Positions 6,130 through 14,160 of a DNA stretch of 33,298 nt are shown one piece after another. The DNA lies in the IMG/VR virus record IMGVR_UViG_3300033149_002167, positions 1 to 33,298 of that record. One strand, written 5' to 3'. Under the pieces are notes generated by a model. That model had not been told where the DNA came from. It was given only the letters and a program-made list of their open reading frames with translations, and did not search any database. Position 1 is the first letter of the stretch. Every line of letters begins with the position of its first letter. Both the position numbers and the translations under genes were made by a program. This DNA comes from a virus.

Positions 6130-6954
6130 TTACCAATTGGTGCGAACGTTGCAGCTATTGAGGTAACTCAAGCAAGAGTCAAGGGCCTCAAGGCTGTTCC
6201 CATCCTTCACCCAGTCGCTCAAGTCATACCCATCTGCTCTGGTTCTGTCAAGGTCAAAAACATAAACCGAGAGGGCATTTGGGATTAGCTCAAACAGGAC
6301 ACGTGCCATAAAGGCCCGGCCTGGGGGGTCGCAGTCGGGGACTAGGATCACCACCCTCCCCCGAAAGTATGCCCCGAAGTTTTCTGGCAGAGGACCGTTT
6401 GCCCCGCCGGCAATGCAGCTTCCGATGTATAGCCCGCTGGCGGTAACGAGGTCGGCGTCTTTCTCACCTTCCGTGAACACGACGGTTTTGCTTTTGTTGG
6501 CCGCCATCATGTCCAGGCGGTAGGGCACCCGCCGGACGCCTTCGAGGCCCTTCCGCCAGCGCTTCGACTTGCTATCATAAGCAAAGCTTTTAAAGGTCTT
6601 TGGCCTGTATCGCACGATCTTATAGAGCTTGTTGCCTTGCTCATCTGTGTAGATGTAGGACGCCACAATGCGGTAACGCTTGCGTGGCGAGCGGCGGCTG
6701 GTGTCGCGTGTGTGGGAGTTGAAGAACAGATCACGCTTTTCTATGCCCAACGCCGCGCAGATGTCGTCGATTTTGCACCCGGCAAAACATTTCAGCACGA
6801 TGCTTTGACCATCCTTTGCCAGTTTCACGCCCAGTGAGTTGCGATGGTCTTCGTGCGCCGGGCATCGCGCACTAATCCAGGTGCTTGAATCTGGCAGGCG
6901 TTTCAGCTTTAGGCTTGACGCGATGTGGTCGATAACGTGTCCAGCGGAATCCAT
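6130..6954 (-). CDS. DNA primase: CHC2 zinc finger plus Toprim domain
   Basis: 274 residues. The N-terminal zinc finger is C31-x2-H34 ... C56-x3-C60 (CPAH ... CFAGC), the CHC2 pattern of DnaG-type primases. The Toprim core follows: VVFTEGEKDADLV with E162/E164, and VILVPDCDPPG with D207 and D209, the metal-binding acidic residues. It should make RNA primers for phage replication. It lacks a C-terminal helicase domain, which here may be supplied by the separate helicase gene. The start at 6954 overlaps the helicase coding end by 83 bases in another frame. The overlap falls in residues 1-27, just before the zinc finger, so a slightly later start is conceivable. Confidence 0.88.
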   Translation of the reverse strand: MDSAGHVIDHIASSLKLKRLPDSSTWISARCPAHEDHRNSLGVKLAKDGQSIVLKCFAGCKIDDICAALGIEKRDLFFNSHTRDTSRRSPRKRYRIVASYIYTDEQGNKLYKIVRYRPKTFKSFAYDSKSKRWRKGLEGVRRVPYRLDMMAANKSKTVVFTEGEKDADLVTASGLYIGSCIAGGANGPLPENFGAYFRGRVVILVPDCDPPGRAFMARVLFELIPNALSVYVFDLDRTRADGYDLSDWVKDGNSLEALDSCLSYLNSCNVRTNW

Positions 6955-8563
6955 TTCGTATCAGGTCGTCCATTATCTGCGAGGCCATCTCGAAGGAGAT
7001 GTTCGGGTGAAAACCACGTGGCACGAGAACTTTTGCTTGCTTGTAGGTGCATAGGCCGTTTTGGCGACGCCATCGCAAGTAGTCACAGATCAGGGCTGCC
7101 TCGTTGGCTGATAGCCCGTTGGTTGGGATGCCGTTACGGGACAGGATAGCAGCGTGGTAGGGGTGAATCTGGGAAACGGCGATGGCTTTGATGCTGGTTT
7201 CTGCTGGCAGATCGAACAGCTTGAACGGGCTGGTTCGTGCCGTTTTCCATTTCACCTTGGCCTTGATTCTCTTGCGCAGCTCTGCGTCCAACTCGTAGTA
7301 TTTGCTGTGCGCGTCGCGGACGATTTCGTCAAGGTTTTTAGGCTCGTCGGTGTTGGTGGCCGCCGCGATGATGGCCGGGCGCAGGCTCTTGGGGGTTCCA
7401 GCCAGAGCATCCGCCACGGTGGCGATGGTGCGTTTACCCAATGTGCCGTAGAAGTCCAGAATCAGACAGTTCGGCTTATTGCTGGCGGCAATAGCTTGCC
7501 GGCGGGCTTCCTCTGTTTCCACGGCGTCAACCACACCCGGCAATGGCCGCAGCCCACGCCCGATCATCTGTGTGAGCAGAGCAACACTGCGGGTCGGGCG
7601 AGCGACAGCGACGCAGCGGATATTCGGCGCGTCAAATCCTTCTGTGGCAACTTGGCAGTTGACGAGGAATTGGAACTCAGAGTTACGGAATTGCTTCATC
7701 ATGGCATCGCGTTCTTCGAGCGGTGTTTCGCCCGTAACGATTCTGGCCGCCCCAGGTCGCTTGTTGTTGATTGTCTGGGCCAACAACTTGGCATGGTTGA
7801 CCGATGACGCGAAGACCAAAGTCGGGCGGTCTCCTGCGAGCGCAAGGAGTGGATGCACCACGCCATGCACTGCCTTTTCTCGCTCCATCACATTGGCGAG
7901 AATGGTTGGTGCGAAGTCGCCTGCCACCAACGGGACGTTTGTCAGGTCAACCGACTCGACCAGGATGGACTTTGCCAGCACTGGCACGAGCCATCCCTGA
8001 TTGATTGCCCGCATGGCGGACATTTCGTAAGCCACGGTGTCGAAAATGTTGCCGAGAGCCACCTTGTCGTGGCGGTGTGGAGTAGCGGTGGCGCCAAGCA
8101 AGTGTGGGGCGTTGAAGTACTCTGTTATCCGCTGATAGCTTGGCGCCACGGAGTGGTGTGCTTCATCGAAGATGATGAGGTCAAAGTGGCCTTCATCGTA
8201 GCGGGCGTGCCTGGCCCCGCGACTCATGGTTTGGACGGTCGTAACGACCACATCATCTAGCGTCCACTCAGGAGCCTTGCGCGGCCCTGAGTCCATGATT
8301 GCACGAAGCCCTGTTGCCTGCGCTCGTTCGAGCGTTTGCAACAGGATTTCGCGCCGGTGTGAGACAATGAGCGTCCTCTTTTCCAACCGTGCCATGTTGA
8401 CGGCGACTTGAAGGAAAACATGCGTTTTGCCGGTGCCGGTTGGCATGACGAGCAACACTCTGTTGCGGTCATTGTCGAACGCTTCAAGGATTGCCGAGAC
8501 TGCGTCTGCTTGGTAATCACGAAGCGGAAGGTCCGTCAGCAAGGAACTTGCGAAGAATGTCAC
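6872..8563 (-). CDS. DEAH-box superfamily 2 helicase
   Basis: 563 residues. Motif Q/I region LPLRDYQADAV precedes Walker A PTGTGKT (41-47). DEAH is at 133-136 (IIFDEAHH), motif III-like LLGATATPHRHD near 156-166, then the second RecA-like domain with PTLVFASS, VATEGFDAPNIRC and motif VI QMIGRGLRP. This is the type I restriction R/RadD-like helicase architecture common in phages. The C-terminal region (LCTYKQAKVLVPRGF ... SFEMASQIMDDLIRNG) is a small domain often seen at the end of such phage helicases. It probably unwinds DNA in replication or recombination. It overlaps the annealase end by 47 bases and the primase start by 83. Confidence 0.9.
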   Translation of the reverse strand: MTFFASSLLTDLPLRDYQADAVSAILEAFDNDRNRVLLVMPTGTGKTHVFLQVAVNMARLEKRTLIVSHRREILLQTLERAQATGLRAIMDSGPRKAPEWTLDDVVVTTVQTMSRGARHARYDEGHFDLIIFDEAHHSVAPSYQRITEYFNAPHLLGATATPHRHDKVALGNIFDTVAYEMSAMRAINQGWLVPVLAKSILVESVDLTNVPLVAGDFAPTILANVMEREKAVHGVVHPLLALAGDRPTLVFASSVNHAKLLAQTINNKRPGAARIVTGETPLEERDAMMKQFRNSEFQFLVNCQVATEGFDAPNIRCVAVARPTRSVALLTQMIGRGLRPLPGVVDAVETEEARRQAIAASNKPNCLILDFYGTLGKRTIATVADALAGTPKSLRPAIIAAATNTDEPKNLDEIVRDAHSKYYELDAELRKRIKAKVKWKTARTSPFKLFDLPAETSIKAIAVSQIHPYHAAILSRNGIPTNGLSANEAALICDYLRWRRQNGLCTYKQAKVLVPRGFHPNISFEMASQIMDDLIRNGFRWTRYRPHRVKPKAETPARFKHLD

Positions 8564-9257
8564 GTGTCGCCTCCGTAATCCAGCCTGTCACTTCCACACG
8601 AGCCTTGAGGTATTGGAGGGTTTTGGTGTCGCCGCTGCTAGAGGCGGCGTCTGCGATGTCGCAAATTCGCACATTGGCAGCACGGCTGATTTGGTCAAGT
8701 TCGCTGGCCTTGCGAATCACCTTTTGGGCGTGCTCCATGATGCGGTCCAGCTCTTGGAGACTTTGGGCGTTGTGAATGGCATTGATGGCACGAACGGCAG
8801 GAGGATCAGACGGCGATTGTTTGGCCGCAGAACCCTGGCTGTCTCGTTCGGGATCATGGAGGGTCGGCAGAGCCAGCAGCATGGCATATCCGTATTTCTT
8901 CGCGCCAGTAATGGCCTTGTAAATCCCTTTGTCGGTGGGGTCGGCACCGTAGCCGCCTGTTTCGATTTCCAACCACTGGTCCGTCGGGGCGTGGATTATA
9001 CGCATCTTGAGTTTGACCTGTGTTATCATCTGGGTGCCCCTGGGCGTTGGGCCAAGGCAGGAGCAGTCGGCCAACGAGAAGACCACGACGAGCTTGTATT
9101 CTGTGAGCAGTGCGTGAAGTGTCTGCCACCAGTCAACCTCTGTGGCGTAGTCGTACTTTTGTTCGGCGTTGAAGCCTGTGCAATTGGGTGGCTCCACATG
9201 TCGTTGCACTTCGTGGAGCATGGCAAGCAAAGCGTCAATGTTTTCGGAGTGCTGCAT
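8517..9257 (-). CDS. erf-like: ERF-family single-strand annealing protein
   Basis: 246 residues from ATG 9257, chosen for AGGGGGA at 7 bases. The longer frame to 9641 is only the Pro/Ser-rich shadow of the scaffold gene. The core matches the ERF recombinase family: N-terminal MQHSENIDALLAMLHEVQ, YDYATEVDWWQTLHALLTEY, a beta-rich middle ending WLEIETGGYGADPTDKGIYK and AITGAKKYGYAMLLALP. ERF proteins anneal complementary single strands during phage recombination and circularisation. It is the first gene of the minus-strand block, next to the divergent promoter region, and its exonuclease partner lies at 3463-4389. Confidence 0.87.
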   Translation of the reverse strand: MQHSENIDALLAMLHEVQRHVEPPNCTGFNAEQKYDYATEVDWWQTLHALLTEYKLVVVFSLADCSCLGPTPRGTQMITQVKLKMRIIHAPTDQWLEIETGGYGADPTDKGIYKAITGAKKYGYAMLLALPTLHDPERDSQGSAAKQSPSDPPAVRAINAIHNAQSLQELDRIMEHAQKVIRKASELDQISRAANVRICDIADAASSSGDTKTLQYLKARVEVTGWITEATRDILRKFLADGPSAS

Positions 9258-9287
9258 TGCAAGTCCCCCTAAAAGTGTGGAATGGGC

Positions 9288-9342
9288 TTGTGCCTTTGGT
9301 CCAACAAGTATAAAATAGCACCGCCCTAACAGGTGTTGCCAA
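9288..9342. promoter_or_regulatory. Candidate divergent promoters between early and late blocks
   Basis: The 121-base gap between the annealase and scaffold starts is the only divergent junction. Plus strand: TTGTGC (9288-9293), 15 bases, TATAAA (9309-9314). Minus strand: TTGGCA (9342-9337), 19 bases, TATTTT (9317-9312). Both are imperfect. The two -10 boxes overlap in TATAAAATA, so the promoters may compete. Confidence 0.4.
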
Positions 9343-9378
9343 GTAAGATTGGTGTGGACAAAGAAAGGGAGAACAGGC

Positions 9379-10497
9379 ATGAGCACGGGCGAAGACGACC
9401 TGGACCTTGTGGATTTGGTCGCGAGCGATGAGGGCAAAGAAGGGGTGCCTGACGGCACGGGCGAGGGCGATGAACCGGACGCGCAAGATACACCCACTGA
9501 ACCCCAGGAACCCGAAGAGCCGGAAGGGGAGCCCGGCGGCGAATCCGGGGATACGGACGTGGAAGAGCCCGATGAGGGTGAGCCGTGCGGCGAGGGTGGC
9601 GAGCCTTGTGGCGCGCCAGAACGGCCTTTCCTGGAGTACATTGCCCAGAATTACGGCGAAGAAATTGCCAATGCTCTTGGGCAGAAGTATGCCACGGACG
9701 AAGAACTGGTAAAGGGACTGCTGGAGGCCCAGAAGCTTGTCGGGCGTAGGGAACACCGCTCGCGCATGTTCGACAAGCTCGTGGAAAGGTTCGGTGAGGA
9801 AGCTGTTGCCGAGATGGTGGCGTCTGGCAAGATTCCTGATACCGTCAAACAGGAACCGACAGAGCCGAAGAAATCGGAAGACGACAAAGACGATCTACAG
9901 CCACCGGAGTTTGACCCGTCTTGGTACTACAAGGTCAAGCTGAACCCCACCACCGGAAAGTGGGAGGCGCTGCCTGGTGAAGACGACACGATACCGGCGA
10001 AGCTTGACCGTTGGATCAAATACAGGGAGGCGCTGATTGATGCGTTCGCAAAAGACCCCAAACGATTCATCACCACACTGGTGGGGGATTGGCGCGAACA
10101 GTGGCAAGCCTTCATCGACGACTTCAACAAACGCGCCCAAGAATACGCCGACCAAGCCAAGAACCTCAACTACCTCGCAGCCACCGTCCAAGCGAACAAG
10201 GAGGTGCTGTTCGTAGATGGCGACCCCCAGAAGGGGCCAACGGAGTTTGGCGAGAAGTTTGTGGAGCACCTGAACAATCTGGCGGGCAAGGTGACCGACG
10301 AAAAGCTCCGCGTAGAACTCGCCTTGAAGCTGGCTCGCGCAGACCTGGCCCCCAAAGGTGGTGCCAAGCGGCCTCTCAAGAAAACTGCTACCCGTGCCAC
10401 CTCTGCGGGGGGGCAGAGGAAGAAGCCGAGCGTCGATGACCTCGTGGATCAGGGCATGGATTTGGTCGAGGCATTTCGTCGAGCCGGCGAACTGTAG
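9379..10497 (+). CDS. Acidic scaffold-like protein
   Basis: 372 residues from ATG 9379, with AAAGGGAG upstream. The first 80 residues are extremely acidic with repeats of Gly, Glu, Pro and Asp. The middle (FLEYIAQNYGEEIANALGQK ... DEELVKGLLEAQKLVG) is helical, and the end is basic with TRATSAGGQRKKPSVDDLVD. Acidic helical proteins with a basic C-terminal tail directly before a major capsid gene are usually internal scaffolds that assemble the procapsid and then leave. No protease motif is seen. The only intervening sequence before the capsid gene is a promoter and a structured leader. Confidence 0.7.
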   Translation: MSTGEDDLDLVDLVASDEGKEGVPDGTGEGDEPDAQDTPTEPQEPEEPEGEPGGESGDTDVEEPDEGEPCGEGGEPCGAPERPFLEYIAQNYGEEIANALGQKYATDEELVKGLLEAQKLVGRREHRSRMFDKLVERFGEEAVAEMVASGKIPDTVKQEPTEPKKSEDDKDDLQPPEFDPSWYYKVKLNPTTGKWEALPGEDDTIPAKLDRWIKYREALIDAFAKDPKRFITTLVGDWREQWQAFIDDFNKRAQEYADQAKNLNYLAATVQANKEVLFVDGDPQKGPTEFGEKFVEHLNNLAGKVTDEKLRVELALKLARADLAPKGGAKRPLKKTATRATSAGGQRKKPSVDDLVDQGMDLVEAFRRAGEL

Positions 10498-10498
10498 C

Positions 10499-10525
10499 TT
10501 GACACGCTAGGTGGCGCGGTATAAT
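10499..10525 (+). promoter_or_regulatory. Promoter for the capsid transcript
   Basis: Perfect sigma70-type hexamers TTGACA (10499-10504) and TATAAT (10520-10525) are separated by 15 bases, shorter than the usual 17. It lies just after the scaffold stop and 317 bases before the capsid ATG, so the transcript would start with the structured leader. Confidence 0.7.
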
Positions 10526-10542
10526 AGAGACAGAATCCTACA

Positions 10543-10829
10543 CGAACCGGACCAAGACAATTTCTGTGAAGTGATAGCGATTGCGGCTTGGCGGCAATCG
10601 CGCTCGGGTGCATTGCTTTCCTAAGCGAACACTGGTCCGGTTCGCGTCGGTGGGATAGGGATACCCGGAAGCTGTGGCTGTCGTGGCCTGGCGATAATCC
10701 TCGTTCAGATGCACTTCCGGCCCCGTATCCCACGGGCGTTCTCGGCGGTTCGCTTGCCCGATAAGCCTTGCGCTGTTGCTTGTCGGGAATCGCGCTTGGG
10801 TACGCTGAGTTCTCTACCTGCGTTAGAAC
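10543..10829 (+). ncRNA. Triple tandem structured leader upstream of major capsid gene
   Basis: Three successive folds fill this non-coding stretch. Unit 1 (10543-10644) is closed by a perfect 12-bp stem (10543-10554 with 10633-10644) and contains an 8-bp hairpin (10577-10584 with 10594-10601) and a small GCTT/AAGC hairpin. Unit 2 (10650-10733) has an 8-bp outer stem and a 7-bp CCGGAAG/CTTCCGG inner stem. Unit 3 (10741-10809) has CTCGGCG/CGCTGAG outside and a 10-bp CCCGATAAGC/GCTTGTCGGG hairpin. Units 1 and 3 share 22 of 27 bases (from 10585 and 10777), and unit 2 shares a weaker version. A final hairpin GTTCT/AGAAC (10809-10829) ends just before AAGGAGG. No known RNA class is recognised. Confidence 0.7.
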
Positions 10830-10841
10830 AAGGAGGCTCGT

Positions 10842-11927
10842 ATGCCTGATCCTATTACGCCCAGAATCCGAACCACCACGCTCAACAAATACGTGCGCAA
10901 GAAGGTCGAGACGATCTATCCGAAGTTGCCGCTGTTGGGCGTTTTGCGTGGGTTTGGCCGCCTGTCGTTCAACAACAGCGGCCGGAAGATCGTGTGGTAT
11001 CCTCGCTATCGCCGCCGCGAACTCGAAACAGGGTTGGGTGAGGCCGTGAGTGCCACTTTTGTGGCCACCAACACCCGACTTGAGGCGGAGTCGAGTTGGC
11101 GGCATTACCACATGACTGAGCGCATTTCGCGCTTTGAGAAGTTGGTGAACAAAGGCAAGGAGGCGCTCATTCGGATCGTGCAAACGACCGTGAATGAGTT
11201 GCTGGAAGACATGGAAGTGGCGTTCAAGATGAAGTTGTACATCAACTCCGGCTCGAATCCGGAGGACATTGACGGGCTCCAGACCGTGCACGACACCAGT
11301 GCAACGGCAATCGGCAGTGCCGGCGACACGCCAGCCAAGAACCCGAGCAGCAACAAGTCATACGCCGGAATTGCGATGCAGTTGGGGGCGTTGGGTGGCA
11401 GCTGGACCGGCCACTTTCCGATTGGGTATGGCGACTCCGAGTATGCTGCTTGGACATCTCTAATCGTTGACGGGACCGACAGCAACTTCTTTGCCAATGG
11501 CACCTGGGCGGGTGACTGGCAGTCGGTTCTCCGGTTCACGCGGACGTATCTTGGTATGCGTACCGGGATCGACCCCAATATCTGCGTGATGAACGCAGAA
11601 CTGCTTCGTCAGGCGATGGATTCCCTCAAGGATGCGCAGCGACTTGAGGTCAGCAAGACGCCACAACTTCTCGACCTCGGGATTCGAGCTTTGGCGTTTG
11701 AGGGGTTGGACCTGGTGGCCGACTACGCCTGTCCGAACGGTCTGGCGTTCATGCTGAATGCTCAGCACATTGAGCTGATGTGTCTGTCACCGCAGCTCTT
11801 TTACAGGAGTGAAGACGACGACATCACCACGAGCACGCAGCTCATTCGGCTTGATTTCGACGGCCAGATGGTCTATTACTCTCCGGCTTGCGTCGGAATC
11901 ATCGACACCGTAACCAACTTCAGCTAA
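10842..11927 (+). CDS. Major capsid protein
   Basis: 361 residues from ATG 10842, with AAGGAGG 5 bases upstream. N-terminal TTTLNKYVRKKVETIYPKLP, the long helical stretch around RFEKLVNKGKEALIRIVQTT and NELLEDMEVAFKMKLYINSG, and the C-terminal FEGLDLVADYACP ... AFMLNAQHIELMCLSP followed by STQLIRLDFDGQMVYYSPACVGII are typical of HK97-fold phage capsid proteins. The C-terminal pattern of a domain describing 'target residues, then comparison to a control surface' is common in this group. It follows a scaffold gene and precedes a small head gene 12 bases on. Expected to form the capsid lattice. Expression is probably set by its own promoter and leader. Confidence 0.85.
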   Translation: MPDPITPRIRTTTLNKYVRKKVETIYPKLPLLGVLRGFGRLSFNNSGRKIVWYPRYRRRELETGLGEAVSATFVATNTRLEAESSWRHYHMTERISRFEKLVNKGKEALIRIVQTTVNELLEDMEVAFKMKLYINSGSNPEDIDGLQTVHDTSATAIGSAGDTPAKNPSSNKSYAGIAMQLGALGGSWTGHFPIGYGDSEYAAWTSLIVDGTDSNFFANGTWAGDWQSVLRFTRTYLGMRTGIDPNICVMNAELLRQAMDSLKDAQRLEVSKTPQLLDLGIRALAFEGLDLVADYACPNGLAFMLNAQHIELMCLSPQLFYRSEDDDITTSTQLIRLDFDGQMVYYSPACVGIIDTVTNFS

Positions 11928-11939
11928 CGGAGGTACGCT

Positions 11940-12524
11940 ATGGGATTGGTTCCGAACATCCTTCCCTTTCCTCGGGGCAAGACCCTGGGGGATGGGGTTT
12001 GCGATTTGAGCAGCACCTTCGGGCAGGAGTACTGGGGGCAGACCTACGAGGATTTTGACAGGTATGCTTTCTCCAATAGCCCGAAGGCCCACGTGATTCG
12101 TTTGAGAGCGGTCCAGTGTAATCAGAGTGGTGGCTTGGACTTTTCCACCGACACTCTCGCCGTGTTGGATAGCGCTGGCGAAAAGATTTCGGACGCCGGC
12201 GGTGCCGGTATCGACGGCACGCAGATCGTCAAACCTGTCGATCGTGCCATGAACGGCGCGACAGTCAGCCAGTACGACGTGTGCTACGTCGTGGACAAAG
12301 GCGTAGCAATTGCGGCTGTGGCTGGCACAGATGCCGCTGGCAATGACAGCGCTATTGCTGTTGGCGACCCGCTGTGTTGCTTTGGAAACGGCGGTGTGCC
12401 AGAGCTGCGAAAGGCAGCGTCAAGCAAGATGGTTGTGGCACTGGCCCTCGAAGCTGTCCAAAGTGGGGCCAATGCCGCAGGCAAGAAGGTGCTCGTGCTC
12501 GACGAACCTTACTTGATGCAGTGA
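11940..12524 (+). CDS. Small head protein, possibly decoration protein
   Basis: 194 residues with an AACGGAGG ribosome site 8 bases before the ATG. The product is rich in Gly, Ala, Asp and Ser and reads as beta-strand with short turns (HVIRLRAVQCNQSGG, YDVCYVVDKGVAIAAVAGT, ALALEAVQSGANAAG, KVLVLDEPYL). Small Ala/Gly-rich proteins immediately after the capsid gene often stabilise or decorate the head, and that is the inference here; no named family is recognised. It is the last gene before an intrinsic terminator, so capsid and this protein form one short unit. Confidence 0.65.
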   Translation: MGLVPNILPFPRGKTLGDGVCDLSSTFGQEYWGQTYEDFDRYAFSNSPKAHVIRLRAVQCNQSGGLDFSTDTLAVLDSAGEKISDAGGAGIDGTQIVKPVDRAMNGATVSQYDVCYVVDKGVAIAAVAGTDAAGNDSAIAVGDPLCCFGNGGVPELRKAASSKMVVALALEAVQSGANAAGKKVLVLDEPYLMQ

Positions 12525-12570
12525 GAGCCCTCCTTCTCCTCGTGCGTGGACGTGGAGGTATTATGGCCGG

Positions 12571-12614
12571 AGGGGGAATCTGCTACAATGGTTGTGGCAG
12601 GTTCCCCCTTTTTT
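12571..12614 (+). terminator. Intrinsic terminator after the capsid unit
   Basis: GGGGGAA (12572-12578) pairs with TTCCCCC (12602-12608), continuing inward with CTGC/GCAG and ACAA/TTGT around a 3-base loop. Six T residues (12609-12614) follow. This is a textbook rho-independent terminator in the 103-base gap before the next gene. Confidence 0.85.
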
Positions 12615-12627
12615 GTGGAGTGCGATC

Positions 12628-14160
12628 ATGTGGCAAGAGGCAGTCTTACCCTTTCATCCGCACACGACGTATGCAAGAAAAGAGAGATTGGTATCTTCGG
12701 ATTTTGGGTCGGGATTTGCGGGGAAACTGTTTGAGTGGCGAGCGCCCGCTGACAGTTTCTATCCACAGCGCAATATGGTGCTTCGTGCCGTCCGAAATGC
12801 CGCGGGGTTTGACATTCCCTACCATCAGGCAACGTGGGTAGAGCTTGACAGCAGCGGCAAGAATGTTGTGGGCATCGCGGACAGGTACGCTCAGCGGCCC
12901 AGGTTGTTAATTCCCGGCCGAGAACCACACCCATGGAGACAGAACGACATTGCCTTTGTGGTTGAACGGGGGCTGATTCGACTACCCAGGGCGCCCAGCG
13001 TAACGGCCGGATCGAAGTTGCGGCTTGCAGGCGCTTACCGGCGGCGAAATCGGGTGATTACAGTCAAGGGTGATAACGTTGATAGCACCCTTACCAAGTT
13101 CCCCCTTTTGGTGGCGTTTACGAACGACACGGAGATTGGTGCATACGCCCTGCCGGATGGCTCAGACATTTGCTTTTATGCCATCACGGATACTGATACA
13201 CCGCTGCCTCACGAAAAAGTCTCATTCAGTATCAGTGATGGCGCCGCCAGCGGTGCCTTTTTCGTTCAAGTACCGAGCATATCCACGAGTGGCACTCTAC
13301 TTTTGATGAAGTATGGACCACCCGCGTTGCAAGGACTGGAAAATGCGGCCAGCGTGTGGGACTCTGACTATCTGTGGGTGTCCCATATGGCCGATAAGCC
13401 TGGCGACAGCTCGAAGGTAGCGGCTACAGTGGGGATGGATGGCGCCAAGTCTGGGAAGCAGAGTCAAGAGATCGATTCATTGGTGGGCAAAGGGCAATTC
13501 TTTAACGCATTAGGGGCATTTGATGGCTGCATCGCGTGCGATCCTCTTACCAACGTGACGGCATGGACTGTCGAGTGGTTGTTTGCCACGCCGGGCGTCG
13601 GCGACAGCGGCCCGATTGCATTCAGCTTGAATACTGGTGGGACGGCGTACCTCTCGTATGGCGTTGAGACAGTGGATTTGATCTTGGGGCTCTCGCAGCG
13701 GTCATGGAACGTAGACGTGCTGAACGAGATTGAGGACACCGATTATCACTATCTGGTCGTTTCGATTCCAGGTGGCAATGATTCGGACATTAACAACAGT
13801 AGGCTGGAATTGGACGGTGTAGCAAAAGACGTTTCAGGCACCACGACGGGCGCTCAAGACTCATTGGACCAGCTATACATCGGTGACTCAGGCGAGTCGA
13901 ACACTGCAATGGGTGAAGTGGGTGAGTTCCGGCTGAGCAAGGTGCAACGCTCAGCGGCATGGACGAAGTTTGCTGCGTACAATTTCTTGTCGTCTGACAA
14001 TGAGTTGACGTTCGGCGACGGGACTGATACGTCAGTGGGTGGAGTGTCCAAAGTGGCCAGCAGTGGTGACCGTGTGTGCGCAGTAGCAGAGGCTTTGCCC
14101 GACGATGACGCAACGGGTATGTACGTGAGGATTGCAGGTGATGACTTTGGGCTTGTCTAG
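12628..14160 (+). CDS. DUF2341/LamG-like virion protein
   Basis: 510 residues from ATG 12628, with TGGAG upstream. Residues about 143-265 (ITVKGDNVDSTLTKFPLLVAF, DICFYAITDTDTPLPHE, then a strand ending in GPPALQGLENAASVWDSDYLWVSHM) match the DUF2341 domain of carbohydrate-associated and surface proteins. The second half (GAFDGCIACDPLTNVTAWTVEWLF ... YHYLVVSIPGGNDS ... DQLYIGDSGESN) has the pattern of a concanavalin A/LamG-like jelly roll. The N-terminal 140 residues are unassigned. In this position it is likely a head-surface or host-recognition fibre. Such domains bind glycans in other proteins; binding here is inferred. Confidence 0.75.
   Translation: MWQEAVLPFHPHTTYARKERLVSSDFGSGFAGKLFEWRAPADSFYPQRNMVLRAVRNAAGFDIPYHQATWVELDSSGKNVVGIADRYAQRPRLLIPGREPHPWRQNDIAFVVERGLIRLPRAPSVTAGSKLRLAGAYRRRNRVITVKGDNVDSTLTKFPLLVAFTNDTEIGAYALPDGSDICFYAITDTDTPLPHEKVSFSISDGAASGAFFVQVPSISTSGTLLLMKYGPPALQGLENAASVWDSDYLWVSHMADKPGDSSKVAATVGMDGAKSGKQSQEIDSLVGKGQFFNALGAFDGCIACDPLTNVTAWTVEWLFATPGVGDSGPIAFSLNTGGTAYLSYGVETVDLILGLSQRSWNVDVLNEIEDTDYHYLVVSIPGGNDSDINNSRLELDGVAKDVSGTTTGAQDSLDQLYIGDSGESNTAMGEVGEFRLSKVQRSAAWTKFAAYNFLSSDNELTFGDGTDTSVGGVSKVASSGDRVCAVAEALPDDDATGMYVRIAGDDFGLV

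Noticed and set aside
9258-9641. N-terminal extension of the annealase frame (Pro/Ser-rich)
   Set aside because: It is the antisense shadow of the acidic, repetitive scaffold gene; the ATG at 9257 has a good ribosome site and matches the family start.
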